Positions 32,108-40,842 of a stretch of 47,511 nucleotides of DNA are shown here, one piece after another (position 1 is the first letter of the stretch; every line of letters begins with the position of its first letter). The notes under the pieces are model-generated. The model was given only the letters and a program-made list of their open reading frames with translations. It did not search any database and was not told the DNA's origin. Position numbers and translations under genes: made by a program. Source of the DNA: a virus; the IMG/VR virus record IMGVR_UViG_3300046352_000049, positions 1 to 47,511 of that record. One strand, 5' to 3'.

Positions 32108-33934
32108 ATGGCCGAATTCGGCGTTAATGCTACGCAGCTCTCGGCCCCGCAAGGGGCTGGGGCTAACGTTGTAGCTCCAGTGGAAGAACGAGCTGTTAGC
32201 ACCAGTATGATTGGTGCTCTTGCCAGTGTGGGTGATGTAATCACTACAGGCATCAAGAGTGCTTTGAAAGCTAATGCTGAACAGACTAAAGAGGCTGTAG
32301 TTGGTAAGTATGTAAACGATCAAGCTAGTATTAACCAAGCTTTGGCATCAGGGGACGTATCTCCTCAAGAAGCTTCAGCTCGTTCACGGGCTTTGTTCAC
32401 TAAGTATTCTGGCAACTACTCTGGCTATATTGAGGATTTTGGTAAAGCTGCTGCTGCACTGAAAGGATACAGTGAGCTTGGTACAGCCGAGAAAGCTGTT
32501 GAGACAGCTGCTGATTTGCGTAAGAGTTCTATTTCTGCTGCTCAATCCGCTGGGTATCAGTTCTTCCCAGGTATGAGTACTGTTGCAGAAGATGCTCAAC
32601 TACGTGCTTATTCTATTGGTCAACGTGCTCGTACTGAGTTTGATGACCAAGCTAAGCGTAATGCGGAACGACGTGCTCAAGGGACTTACGATCGTGGTGT
32701 TGCAGATCAAGAATCTAAGCAAACAGGTATCCGGGTTATTAACGATATTGCAGGTTCTCAGCTGGCTGCAGTTCGTGAGTTTGGGGTATCACTCGGGGAA
32801 GCTGTACGCTCAAATCGTATTACTCCTGAAGATGCTCAGGCACGATTGTTAGATCGATTCAGTACCATTAACATGGCTTTGCAATCTGCTGCCGGTGTTA
32901 ATCCTGAATTGGCTGCTCCATATCGTAGTATCTTTACAGATGTACAGAAACTCTCTGAGCAGTTTATTGATCCTAAGGTCAACCTTGCTAACTTGACAGC
33001 TCAAGTGGATACCCTTGTTAATCGTCAAAAGCTGGCTGCTATGCAAGACCCTACAGCTGCTAAGACAGTTGCCATCTCTCAGTTGTTCGGTAACAACGCT
33101 CAAGTGTTGCTTAGTGCTACACCTGCTGTTGCTCAAACCATCACTAAGATGTTTGCAAACGATCCAGACAGCGGAGCATACGTTCCCCCTATCGTTGGTA
33201 ATCCAGAGGTTGAGAAGGATGCATTTAAGTTCTTGAAGTCTAGTATGACTTCCTTGACTAACGGTCAATACGCTGACAACGAGAAAGCCAAGGGCGAGAT
33301 GGAACGATCTGTCCGTCATGTCCTGAAACAAACAGCTGATACGATTGGGCGAGGAGCTAGTGCCAAGACATTGCAGGAAGCTGCTTCGTTCTTTGCATCT
33401 CCCGAGTACGGTAAGTGGTCCAGCGAGAATAAGATTGATCCCCAAGAGCAATTGGCTGCATATCGAGCTTTCCAGCTTTCGTATGAACCAACTGTGATTA
33501 AGGGTGTAGAGAAGAAGCTCAACGATGCGTTTGTTCGTAATACCGGTCTGACTCCTAACCGAGCAGCTACAGGTGGACAACTTAAGCCAGTGATGGATAC
33601 CCTTAACAAGGATAACTTTACAGTGACCTTTAACGGCTCGGGTATTATGTTTAACATGAAGCAACAGCCTACCGATCCTCTGGAAGCTCGTTACGCCAGC
33701 GAATCTATTAAAGCTATGAAGACGTCTCAAGATGCTGTCAATCAATTGGTACGTATTGGTGCTCACATGGAAGGTACAACAAACTATGCTAAGTTCTGGG
33801 AAGAAAACAAGCATGTCTATCTCCCCTCGTTCTTCTCTAAGTATCAAGGCTTGGAGATCGGTCAAGTGGTTGATGGTATGCGTTACAATGGCGGTGATGC
33901 TAAGGCTGACACCTCGTGGTCTAAGGTGAAATAA
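32108..33934 (+). CDS. Internal virion protein, 608 aa
   Basis: Mostly helical protein rich in Ala, Gln and Ser with no signal peptide. It starts AEFGVNATQLSAPQGAG, has charged helical stretches (FDDQAKRNAERRAQGTYDRG) and a C-terminal part with FWEENKHVYLPSFFSKYQGLEIGQVVDGM. By place between the giant ejection protein and the transglycosylase it is the middle-sized core protein of the ejection apparatus. No enzymatic motif recognised. Confidence 0.75.
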   Translation: MAEFGVNATQLSAPQGAGANVVAPVEERAVSTSMIGALASVGDVITTGIKSALKANAEQTKEAVVGKYVNDQASINQALASGDVSPQEASARSRALFTKYSGNYSGYIEDFGKAAAALKGYSELGTAEKAVETAADLRKSSISAAQSAGYQFFPGMSTVAEDAQLRAYSIGQRARTEFDDQAKRNAERRAQGTYDRGVADQESKQTGIRVINDIAGSQLAAVREFGVSLGEAVRSNRITPEDAQARLLDRFSTINMALQSAAGVNPELAAPYRSIFTDVQKLSEQFIDPKVNLANLTAQVDTLVNRQKLAAMQDPTAAKTVAISQLFGNNAQVLLSATPAVAQTITKMFANDPDSGAYVPPIVGNPEVEKDAFKFLKSSMTSLTNGQYADNEKAKGEMERSVRHVLKQTADTIGRGASAKTLQEAASFFASPEYGKWSSENKIDPQEQLAAYRAFQLSYEPTVIKGVEKKLNDAFVRNTGLTPNRAATGGQLKPVMDTLNKDNFTVTFNGSGIMFNMKQQPTDPLEARYASESIKAMKTSQDAVNQLVRIGAHMEGTTNYAKFWEENKHVYLPSFFSKYQGLEIGQVVDGMRYNGGDAKADTSWSKVK

Positions 33935-34623
33935 TGGCTGATCCTATTGAACCAGTTAAAGCTGCTGAGGCACCTGCAAAGATGCCTTGGGAGATGGAAT
34001 GGATGGAAAAGCCTAAGCAGGCAGTGATGCAGGCTGTCACTGCTGTTAAAGAGGCTGTAGGAAGCGTTAAAATGCCCTGGGAGCGCGATTGGACAGAGAA
34101 GCCTAGGGCTACTATACCTGAAGCTCCTAAAGCTCCTGTAGAGGCTCCTAAGGGCTTTGACATGAAGAGCTACACGGGTAAGCTGATTCAAGCTGAGAGC
34201 GGAGGGGTGGCAACAGCTAAAGCTAAGACCAGCTCTGCCCTGGGACTGGCTCAGTTTACTAAGGGTACTTGGATGGAACAAGTTTCTAAGCAAGGGCTGG
34301 ATTATACGCTCAACGATCGAACTAATCCTGAGAAGGTGAAAGTTGTTCTTGAGGGATTCACTCAGCAGAACCTGCAGAAAGCTAAGAAAGAATTGGGACG
34401 TGAACCTACTCAAACTGAGGCGTACATGTACCACTTCGTACCTGCTAATGCAGCCGAGTTGATTAAGGCAAACCCTAACACCCCTGCTACACGTTACGTA
34501 TCAGAGGCAGTGGTTAAGGCTAACAAGCCTATCTTCCTGAATAAGGAAGGACGTAAATACACAACACCTAAGACAGCTGGTGAAGTGATGGCAATTTTCC
34601 GTAAGAAGATGAAGGAGGAGTAA
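33934..34623 (+). CDS. Virion-associated lytic transglycosylase (SLT domain)
   Basis: A 229-residue protein. Residues about 82-200 hold a lysozyme-like SLT domain: LIQAESGG with catalytic Glu88, then KTSSALGLAQFTKGTWMEQV and, later, AYMYHFVPANAAELI and TPKTAGEVMAIF. It would cut peptidoglycan glycan strands locally during genome entry. The N-terminus has two copies of KMPWExxWxEKP (16-27 and 46-57), 30 residues apart, perhaps for docking in the virion. In T7 this activity is fused to gp16; here it is separate. It overlaps neighbours by one base at each end. Confidence 0.88.
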   Translation: MADPIEPVKAAEAPAKMPWEMEWMEKPKQAVMQAVTAVKEAVGSVKMPWERDWTEKPRATIPEAPKAPVEAPKGFDMKSYTGKLIQAESGGVATAKAKTSSALGLAQFTKGTWMEQVSKQGLDYTLNDRTNPEKVKVVLEGFTQQNLQKAKKELGREPTQTEAYMYHFVPANAAELIKANPNTPATRYVSEAVVKANKPIFLNKEGRKYTTPKTAGEVMAIFRKKMKEE

Positions 34624-34904
34624 TGGCGAAGAAGGGTGAATATAAACGAGGAGCGTCAGCTGATTCTATTCGGCAACGTGCCTATAACAGTTCAGAAGAG
34701 CAAAAGAAGCGTCGTGCTGAGCGTAATCATGCACGAGCGATTATGGAGCGTAAGGGAGCTGTGAAGAAGGGTGATAAAAAAGATATAGATCATAAAAATC
34801 ACAATACTAGTGATAAATCTTCTAAAAACCTAAGCGTAATGTCGCGTAGTAAAAATAGGGCCATGAATCAACATGACCCTCGGATGAAACGTAAAAAGAA
34901 ATAA
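34623..34904 (+). CDS. HNH-like basic protein, 93 aa
   Basis: Very basic protein whose C-terminal half reads KDIDHKNHNTSDKSSKNLSVMSRSKNRAMNQ. The D-H-x-N ... N-L-x-V ... S-x-x-N-R-A pattern is that of a short HNH/His-Me finger nuclease-like domain often coded beside internal virion or PhoH genes in podoviruses. No zinc cysteines. It begins on the last base of the transglycosylase gene after GGAGG. It may nick DNA or act as a structural DNA-binding protein. Confidence 0.75.
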   Translation: MAKKGEYKRGASADSIRQRAYNSSEEQKKRRAERNHARAIMERKGAVKKGDKKDIDHKNHNTSDKSSKNLSVMSRSKNRAMNQHDPRMKRKKK

Positions 34905-34911
34905 AACTCAA

Positions 34912-35592
34912 ATGGCAAGTACAAAAACTGCACGTAAACGGCAAGTGGTAGAACAAGTTGAACCAGTGCAACGATTCCAAGGAATTACTGCTAAGAATCT
35001 GGCTCAGCAATTGTATCTGGAGGCTATCGAAAGAAGTGATGTAGTGTTTGGTATTGGTAGTGCTGGCACAGGGAAAACCTATGTAGCAGCTTCTTACGCA
35101 GCGGAGAAGCTTTTCTACCGAGAGATTAACAAGATTATTGTCACACGTCCTAACGTTGAGGCTAGTCGCTCTATGGGGTTTCTCCCAGGTGAGCTAGAGG
35201 AAAAATATGCACCATACTTGGAACCGTTTGAAGGAGTGTTCATCCGAGCTTTCGGTAAGTCTCTGTACGACTTGTTCCGTAAGCGTGGGCAGATTGAGCC
35301 GAAGCCTCTCGGATTTATGCGAGGAGCAACGTTTGACAATGCTATTGTTCTTGTTGACGAATGTCAGAATATGACGGATAAGGAGTTTAAACTGCTCCTT
35401 ACACGTATTGGAGAGAATACTAAAGTAATCTTCTCTGGAGATAGTCGTCAAGTAGATATTCCAGATTCAGGTCTGATGAATACTATTGAACGTTTGAAGT
35501 TTATCCCTGAGATTGAAACTATCGAGTTCTTCCCTCAGGATATTGTACGCAGCAATTTGTGTAAACAGATTATTCTGGAATACGAACGCTGA
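34912..35592 (+). CDS. phoH: PhoH family ATPase
   Basis: A 226-residue protein with Walker A GSAGTGKT (49-56), VTRPNVEA, SMGFLPGELEEKYAPYLEP, Walker B VLVDECQN (146-153) and FSGDSRQVD. These are the PhoH family motifs. The family has ATPase and probable RNA-helicase-like activity; the role in phages is not settled. It is the last gene of the rightward arm and is followed by a strong terminator. No ribosome site better than ACTCAA is seen seven bases ahead, so expression may be low. Confidence 0.9.
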   Translation: MASTKTARKRQVVEQVEPVQRFQGITAKNLAQQLYLEAIERSDVVFGIGSAGTGKTYVAASYAAEKLFYREINKIIVTRPNVEASRSMGFLPGELEEKYAPYLEPFEGVFIRAFGKSLYDLFRKRGQIEPKPLGFMRGATFDNAIVLVDECQNMTDKEFKLLLTRIGENTKVIFSGDSRQVDIPDSGLMNTIERLKFIPEIETIEFFPQDIVRSNLCKQIILEYER

Positions 35593-35597
35593 AATGA

Positions 35598-35651
35598 GAA
35601 AGCCCCTAGGCTCCTTGGAATAAATCCTTGGAATCTAGGGGCTTTTTTTTT
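35598..35651 (+). terminator. Terminator between convergent arms
   Basis: AGCCCCTAG (35601-35609) pairs perfectly with CTAGGGGCT (35635-35643), extended by A-T pairs, and is followed by nine or more T on the plus strand. The loop carries two copies of TCCTTGGAAT. In the minus direction the T run is short (CTTTCTCATTT), so it works best for the rightward arm but may also stop the leftward one. Confidence 0.92.
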
Positions 35652-35653
35652 GC

Positions 35654-35839
35654 TTATTGCTTTACATCAGGAACAACGAAAGGAACAGCACGTACATTAG
35701 GATAGGTTTCTCGAAACTCAGATACCGAAATATCCTCTCCGATAACAATCTCTGTATACGCCATACCTTCTCGTTTATATCGCTCTTTAAGAGCTACACA
35801 TCCTGGGCAATGCGGTTGGGAATAAATAATATCAGCCAT
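35654..35839 (-). CDS. Glutaredoxin-like protein
   Basis: From the ATG with AAGGAG five bases ahead it is 61 residues: a beta strand, the redox motif CPGC (11-14), a helix (VALKERYKREG), and the conserved VPFVV near the end (cis-proline loop). It is short but complete for a phage glutaredoxin. It follows the ribonucleotide reductase gene by eight bases and most likely re-reduces its C-terminal cysteine pair. Last gene of the leftward arm. Confidence 0.85.
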   Translation of the reverse strand: MADIIYSQPHCPGCVALKERYKREGMAYTEIVIGEDISVSEFRETYPNVRAVPFVVPDVKQ

Positions 35840-35847
35840 ATATCTCC

Positions 35848-37818
35848 TTAGCGAATTGGGCAGTGCCCGGTCAAACAATCATCTTCCACCTCAGCATCAA
35901 TATCGTTAGACTTGTCCAACTCAATTGGCTGAATACGTGCTACATACTCGTCGTATTTCGCTTTAGTAACTACCTCCTGGGGCAAATACAAATATCCTAG
36001 GTCTTTGGCTGACTTAGTGGGATCAGCCCGAAACAGGAAAGAAACTCCGACATAACTATCCCAATTAGAATGTAACCACTCCACAATCCCATCTGCTTCC
36101 TCCGGTGCATAACTAATAGTAGCAGAGACGTTCTGTTGACACCAGTTTTCCATGAGCATCTTGTAACGCTCCAACTGGGCAATAGCACTCTCCAGATTAA
36201 CCTCAAGAACCTGACCATCTTTCTCAAACTTATCGAAGGGTACGTCATCCCATTTAACAGGGAACGTAATCAATACAGCAGAGGGATCGGTAGGATTGTC
36301 AATCACTTTGTAACCAGCTGATCGACACAACGGAACCAATGGATCAAACTTACCAAAGTTCACGTTGTTGAAGATGTATTTACCCAGTGGCTTGTGGACG
36401 CCTTCTGTAGTGTCCATGACCTTACTAAGTGTCCCGCTGGGCTTGATTGTTGTGATGTTCTTAGGTCGTGGAGTCCCAAGCTCATCAGCCATTGAATAAG
36501 CGCCTGAAGTAGCAGTCCGTTGAAGTTCTTGGTAGTCGTATGCTCCCAAGTCTGGTCGTCGAACGATACCTGTAAGACCCACTCCACAAAGGCGGAGGAA
36601 TTCATTGTTAAGGTGCCAGGCTTCCTGGAGAATTCCATCAAGGAGATTAACACAGGTTTGTCGGTAGTTGGCACGTGCGGCAAGATGAACTGCTCGACGA
36701 AGGCCTGCAGAGTCTCCTTTGAATTTGGCAAGATCAACCTCAGTTAAGTTACAGAACGACTTGTTACCCAACAGAATCTCTGCACAAGGGTTAACACCTT
36801 TAAACCACGGAGCACGCTTACGAGCTGCTACACCGTTAATAAATCCTGGCTCACTACCACCAGCCTCAACCATCAGGTCAACAATTCCTTGCAGCTCGTC
36901 CTTAGTGGGCTTGTGATTGAACAACAAGCTGTTATTGGACTGAGCACGTTGGATGTTGTTTTCCCACCAGTTGTTCTTGGCTACCGCAAATTCTTGCCAT
37001 TCATCTTCTCCATACTCAAACAGAGCAATTTCAGCTGAGCGGCGTGAAGAGAGGACAGTACCCAACCAATTAACAACGTCAAGAATGTCGATACGAGTAA
37101 GCAAGCTACCGCTACGACGATTAAGAATTTTAAAGATCGCTTCGTAAGCTTTCGAGATAGATTCGTCACCACTACTAATCCAGCCATATCCTTTCAACCT
37201 TTCACCAGCAGGGCGAATCTGCGAGAAATCGAGTACAAGTTTACGGGCGGGAAACTTATGAGCAACCAGCTTACCGATGGACTTGCTCCAGGCTTCTGCT
37301 GAGTCACCGACTCGGATTGTCCACACTCCGTCTTCAAAGGTTTCTGTATTACCTTGGTCTCCATTCTTATCTGTCCTTGTGCTACGAATGATTTCTAGTT
37401 CTTCAATGGGTTTCTGGAAGCCAGTGAGCTGTCCAACGATTGGTCGAAAGCCAACACCGCACCCTTGCATGAGCAGCCAGAGGACATCAACAACGTCATA
37501 GACTGTTTCCACATTTGTGAACGAGCAATTAAATTGGGATGCTTCACGGCGTTTTGCCACATCAGTACCGCCCAACCACAATGTCCGTCCTGACATAAGC
37601 ACTTTGCGTTCAAGCATGAGCTGTCGGAGTTCTGTAAGTTCAGCTGCTTGTACATTGGTGAGGTAGTTTTTCTTAGATCGGCTCCAGAGCCATTGCTGGT
37701 GACCGATAACACGATCGACTGTCTGTTCAAAGGTTTCAAACACTTTACCCGCCTCATCAAGAGGGCGGTTGTATGTACGACGCAGGAGGAGTTGTGAGCG
37801 GAGAGATTGTTCTGTCAT
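35848..37818 (-). CDS. Adenosylcobalamin-dependent ribonucleoside-triphosphate reductase (class II)
   Basis: About 656 residues from the ATG chosen (MTEQSLRSQLLLRRTYNRP); an in-frame start 13 codons upstream would overlap the MazG-like gene. Seen: FNCSFTNVETVYD (active-site Cys), MQGCGVGF, NPCAEILLGNKSFCNLTEV (radical Cys and Glu), TTIKPSGTLSKVMDTTEG and the C-terminal redox pair CLTGHC four residues from the end. This is the monomeric, B12-dependent enzyme type that makes dNTPs with or without oxygen. No separate small subunit is coded, as expected. The glutaredoxin next door is the probable reductant. It implies a host that makes or imports cobalamin. Confidence 0.92.
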   Translation of the reverse strand: MTEQSLRSQLLLRRTYNRPLDEAGKVFETFEQTVDRVIGHQQWLWSRSKKNYLTNVQAAELTELRQLMLERKVLMSGRTLWLGGTDVAKRREASQFNCSFTNVETVYDVVDVLWLLMQGCGVGFRPIVGQLTGFQKPIEELEIIRSTRTDKNGDQGNTETFEDGVWTIRVGDSAEAWSKSIGKLVAHKFPARKLVLDFSQIRPAGERLKGYGWISSGDESISKAYEAIFKILNRRSGSLLTRIDILDVVNWLGTVLSSRRSAEIALFEYGEDEWQEFAVAKNNWWENNIQRAQSNNSLLFNHKPTKDELQGIVDLMVEAGGSEPGFINGVAARKRAPWFKGVNPCAEILLGNKSFCNLTEVDLAKFKGDSAGLRRAVHLAARANYRQTCVNLLDGILQEAWHLNNEFLRLCGVGLTGIVRRPDLGAYDYQELQRTATSGAYSMADELGTPRPKNITTIKPSGTLSKVMDTTEGVHKPLGKYIFNNVNFGKFDPLVPLCRSAGYKVIDNPTDPSAVLITFPVKWDDVPFDKFEKDGQVLEVNLESAIAQLERYKMLMENWCQQNVSATISYAPEEADGIVEWLHSNWDSYVGVSFLFRADPTKSAKDLGYLYLPQEVVTKAKYDEYVARIQPIELDKSNDIDAEVEDDCLTGHCPIR

Positions 37819-37837
37819 TAGTTCTTTCTTGTTATAT

Positions 37838-38218
37838 TTAATACGATTTACCGCCAATACCTAGGCGATTTTCTTTCTTGTGATCTTGCCGACTAGCATT
37901 ATACTCCATCTTGTGAGCAATAGCCTTAGGCAAATCCATACCAAACCCGCCAGCCAGATCGAAAATACGGATAACAGCATCGGCCAATTCAACGACTCGT
38001 CCATCCATGTAAGGTAGTTTATCATCCATTAGCCCTTTTCGATCTGCTTCCATTGCCTCGGAGAGTTCAGAAACACACAGCATAAGCTTATTACTAAAGC
38101 AATAAGGATTTTCTGTAATACTTTTTCCTGTTGCAATGTCATGCCACCAGCCTGCATCACGAGCTTGGGAATGACATTGATATTGCAGCTCTGCGGCTGC
38201 TTGTTGAATTGTTTTCAT
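37838..38218 (-). CDS. MazG-like nucleotide pyrophosphohydrolase
   Basis: A 126-residue all-helical protein with LMLCVSELSEAMEADRKGLMDDKLP and RVVELADAVIRIFDLAGGFG. The paired acidic motifs (ExxExxxADR and ELADAxIRIxD) bind magnesium in the MazG/dUTPase-like fold. Such enzymes remove unwanted NTPs or dNTPs, or alarmones. It lies between the phosphoesterase and reductase genes and overlaps the former by four bases, so it belongs to the nucleotide set. The exact substrate is unknown. Confidence 0.85.
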   Translation of the reverse strand: MKTIQQAAAELQYQCHSQARDAGWWHDIATGKSITENPYCFSNKLMLCVSELSEAMEADRKGLMDDKLPYMDGRVVELADAVIRIFDLAGGFGMDLPKAIAHKMEYNASRQDHKKENRLGIGGKSY

Positions 38219-38970
38219 TTATATTTCTTATTCAAGTAATCCAAAGAGACTGGCATCAGATCGAATTGCCCATCATTAACTTCATGTAGCATCATGAAAC
38301 CACGCCAGTGCTTATTACCTTGAGCACCCAAGTAGTCCTCGTCGTGCTCATAACAGCTACCTGCAATGATGCTAGTTAATCGTTGACCGTCAGCTCGGTG
38401 TGCTGTAGCAATCTGCAAACCTTGTTGATGACCAGCGATACAGCTCATGTGTTTCTTGTTCAATTGAGCACTTGCTGTAGAAGCAGGACGACCAGCAACA
38501 CCAGTAACGAAGTAGTGACTAAAAGCAATACCTCCAATAATAGCCACATCAAGAAAGTCATGAACAATCCAATCGTCTAAGTTGCAGTCTTGTACACCAA
38601 TAGTGCCCTCAAGCTTAGCATCGTCGTTTACAGCCCTGTTAATACGATTCTCATGGTTACCCATCAGGAAGTGCATTTCAGGCCGGTAACGGGGCTTATG
38701 GTTGGCTGCAGCACGCTTGTTATGGCTCTTCAGTGGATACAGCAGCTCTGCCATACCATCATTACCTGCTTGAATGTCGTTCTTATACCGACGACCCTCA
38801 AAGGATTTCTTACCTACGTCGTAACTGCTCAGGCTAGGCATATCCCAATGGTCACCTAGGTGGATGATTACGTCTGGTTGTTTCTCTACAAGATATTCAC
38901 CAATTTTACCGAGGTAAGTGAGATCAACACCGGGCTTAACTTGGGTATCAGGAATTACAGCGATACGCAT
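38215..38970 (-). CDS. Calcineurin-like metallophosphoesterase, 251 aa
   Basis: Two-metal phosphoesterase motifs in order: IPDTQ (6-10), HLGDHWD (42-48), MGNHENR (103-109) and AGHQQGLQ, plus FSHYFV. It would cut phosphodiester or phosphomonoester bonds of a nucleic acid or nucleotide. Its ATG overlaps the end of the ThyX gene by one base and its stop overlaps the MazG-like gene, so it is embedded in the nucleotide-metabolism block. The second phosphoesterase near 44.9 kb is a different, shorter type. Substrate unknown. Confidence 0.85.
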   Translation of the reverse strand: MRIAVIPDTQVKPGVDLTYLGKIGEYLVEKQPDVIIHLGDHWDMPSLSSYDVGKKSFEGRRYKNDIQAGNDGMAELLYPLKSHNKRAAANHKPRYRPEMHFLMGNHENRINRAVNDDAKLEGTIGVQDCNLDDWIVHDFLDVAIIGGIAFSHYFVTGVAGRPASTASAQLNKKHMSCIAGHQQGLQIATAHRADGQRLTSIIAGSCYEHDEDYLGAQGNKHWRGFMMLHEVNDGQFDLMPVSLDYLNKKYK

Positions 38971-39596
38971 TATTCAATCACTTTCAAAATGTTAGGGAAC
39001 TGAGGCAGCAAAGCATTCTTAACTTGCTCTGCTACGACACGATGTTCCTTTTGGGTGGATGGGTCAAGCCGTACTTGCAAGTAGTGCAACCAGCTACGCA
39101 GATTACCGTTCATATACATACGACTCATTGTATTACCCTCTGGCAATACAGCACGAGCTTGCTCTTTAGCAATGCCATTGGACAATGCCCATTGATATGC
39201 TTCTGATGCTTCTCGAATCAGTCGTTTCTGTTTATTCTGCCAAATGTCTTCCAGCTCACGATCTTGAACAGGGATACTGTTCTGACGATTCTTAACATCT
39301 TGCAATCGAGCTTCACGAGTGTCAAACATATTGACTTCTGCATATCGTTGACTGAATTCCTGAAAGGAAAAGCTACGATGACGCAGGATTTGACGGGCAA
39401 TGTCACGAGTAGTTTCAATCTCCACACATGCATTAACCATTTCAAAAGGGCTCCAGTGTTTATTACGAGCCAAGTATTGCAACAGCTTAGGAGCTGATTC
39501 TTTATTGTCTTGATTACCTGGGTTACTTACACGAGCCATATAGGCTACCAAGTCTTCACCATTAGGTGTTGCCCATACGAGTTTAACTTTGCTCAT
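38970..39596 (-). CDS. thyX: Flavin-dependent thymidylate synthase ThyX
   Basis: 208 residues from the ATG with AAAGGAA ahead. The ThyX signature RHRSFSFQEFSQR (72-84) is complete and followed by YAEVN; RLIREASEAYQW, EQARAVLPEGNTMSRMYMNGNLRSWLHYLQVRL are also typical. It makes dTMP from dUMP with FAD, NADPH and methylene-tetrahydrofolate. It overlaps the gene before by 14 bases and the phosphoesterase gene by one. With the B12 reductase it gives the phage its own dNTP supply. Confidence 0.93.
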   Translation of the reverse strand: MSKVKLVWATPNGEDLVAYMARVSNPGNQDNKESAPKLLQYLARNKHWSPFEMVNACVEIETTRDIARQILRHRSFSFQEFSQRYAEVNMFDTREARLQDVKNRQNSIPVQDRELEDIWQNKQKRLIREASEAYQWALSNGIAKEQARAVLPEGNTMSRMYMNGNLRSWLHYLQVRLDPSTQKEHRVVAEQVKNALLPQFPNILKVIE

Positions 39597-39909
39597 TATT
39601 TCCTTTGTTCCAACCATCGTCCAGATCAGGACGGTTCTTCATGTTATTTGACAAGAACATCCAACAGCAACCAACGTGGTCGATGTGAGGAAGTCCGCTT
39701 TCGGGATCAATATATTCACCTCGCATAATAGCAAACAGGTGACGTAACATGGCTGCAATCAATCGAGAATTACTAATACCTTGTCGCCAATTATGTGCTG
39801 CATACTTCTGTGCACCGAATGTCAGCACACCTGCCAGACCTGTAATAGCATCTGGATCAATCAAATCCATACGAGGCTTGTCTGCGTCGTACTTAGTACC
39901 TTGTGTCAT
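39583..39909 (-). CDS. DUF5664-like (dATP/dGTP diphosphohydrolase-like) protein
   Basis: 108 residues from the ATG chosen; another ATG four codons upstream is equally possible. The sequence GTKYDADKPRMDLIDPDAITGLAGVLTFGAQKYAAHNWRQG, then RLIAAMLRHLFAIMRGEYIDPESGLPHIDHVGCCWMFL, is characteristic of DUF5664. Phage members of this family are annotated as dATP/dGTP diphosphohydrolases. It has acidic/His metal ligands (D, H-H-D). Located just before ThyX, it may adjust dNTP pools. Confidence 0.85.
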   Translation of the reverse strand: MTQGTKYDADKPRMDLIDPDAITGLAGVLTFGAQKYAAHNWRQGISNSRLIAAMLRHLFAIMRGEYIDPESGLPHIDHVGCCWMFLSNNMKNRPDLDDGWNKGNNEQS

Positions 39910-39940
39910 TAGTTTTTCCATCAGATTTGTGAATAGATGT

Positions 39941-40198
39941 TCACGCTGTGAGAATGAATCCACGAGTTTCCATCTCCTTAGCGAACAGATTCTTAACATC
40001 GTCACGCTCAGCAACTGGGATACTGGCGAAGTAGTTGAGAATCAACGAAGCACCTTTAGGGTTGATGCGCTTAGTGCGTTTATCAGAGTGATCCGAAGCC
40101 ATGTTGCACATTACAACAGAGCGATTACGCATACGGAGCACAATGTCTTCGATGTCGTTAAAGAGGGAGAAGCCTTTGTATTCATTTTGATTTTGCAT
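39941..40198 (-). CDS. Hypothetical protein, 85 aa
   Basis: Soluble protein with EYKGFSLFNDIEDIVLRMRNRSVVMCNMASDHSD, basic TKRINPKGASLILNYFASIPVAERDDVKNLFAKEME and GFILTA at the end. The opening and the ASLILNYFxSIPxxER motif occur in many podoviruses next to replication genes, without an assigned function. It overlaps the HNH gene by 17 bases. Confidence 0.75.
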   Translation of the reverse strand: MQNQNEYKGFSLFNDIEDIVLRMRNRSVVMCNMASDHSDKRTKRINPKGASLILNYFASIPVAERDDVKNLFAKEMETRGFILTA

Positions 40199-40574
40199 TA
40201 GTTATTTTTCTTTCTTTTTCTTCTTTGGTTTTTGCTTTGTGACAAGTGGTACAGAGAACCTGTAAATTACTTTGTTCACAAAACATATTATCAACTACAT
40301 CATCCCATGTAGTGAACCCCGCTACAGGATCAATAATAGGGTTGATGTGATCGACTTGAACTTCTTTAGCTGGGAAGTCTATCTCACATGCTTTGCATTT
40401 GTAATGCTTAGCTAGACGACCTGACTTAGGATTGATCTTCTGACCTACACACGCTTCAGATAGGCAGGAGTATTTAGGTGGCCAACGTTGTGAGGCTGAA
40501 CGCAATGCACTCTTAACGAATGAATTAAATCTAGCCGGAGTCCATTGACCTCCGTTAAAAAGCCTCGTCGTCAT
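40182..40574 (-). CDS. HNH endonuclease
   Basis: About 130 residues. A zinc-binding knuckle (YSCLSEACVGQ ... HYKCKACEIDF) is followed by the HNH core VQVDHINPIIDP, NMFCEQSNLQVLCTTCHKAKT with two more Cys pairs. It is expected to nick or cut DNA. It is placed within the replication block, like the phage HNH proteins that act in DNA processing rather than free-standing homing enzymes, but homing cannot be excluded. The second ATG, six bases after GGGAGG, is the better start; the first is two codons upstream. Confidence 0.85.
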   Translation of the reverse strand: MTTRLFNGGQWTPARFNSFVKSALRSASQRWPPKYSCLSEACVGQKINPKSGRLAKHYKCKACEIDFPAKEVQVDHINPIIDPVAGFTTWDDVVDNMFCEQSNLQVLCTTCHKAKTKEEKERKITNAKSK

Positions 40575-40842
40575 CGTCATCCTCCCTCATAATCTCCATA
40601 GGAGGACGAAGCTCTGTATCTGTAAACTCTAAGTCAATACCTAGAATGTTGAAGATGGTTGCATACACTTCTGATTCATCATACGTTGTAGAGGAAAAGC
40701 AGGATGCTTGTGGCATAAGCTCAGCAATTACAGCTCCATTAAATCGTACAATAGCACCCAGTGCATCTGACATACCACAATCTTCACAATCGTAATAGTC
40801 ATACAGCCACTCAATCTCTAGCTTATTACGGGGAGACTCCAT
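40555..40842 (-). CDS. Hypothetical protein with acidic tail, 95 aa
   Basis: Begins MESPRNKLEIEWLYDYYDCEDCGMS and ends in a run of acidic residues (MREDDDDDEAF). CEDCG may hold a metal or disulfide. A start 14 codons upstream has a better ribosome site (AAGGAAG) but would overlap the exonuclease gene by 67 bases; both are possible. It resembles proteins found beside T7-like exonuclease genes; the acidic tail could contact DNA-processing partners. Function unknown. Confidence 0.7.
   Translation of the reverse strand: MESPRNKLEIEWLYDYYDCEDCGMSDALGAIVRFNGAVIAELMPQASCFSSTTYDESEVYATIFNILGIDLEFTDTELRPPMEIMREDDDDDEAF

Noticed and set aside
35593-35653. Possible small gene between the convergent arms
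   Set aside because: The whole gap is taken by the terminator hairpin and its T run.
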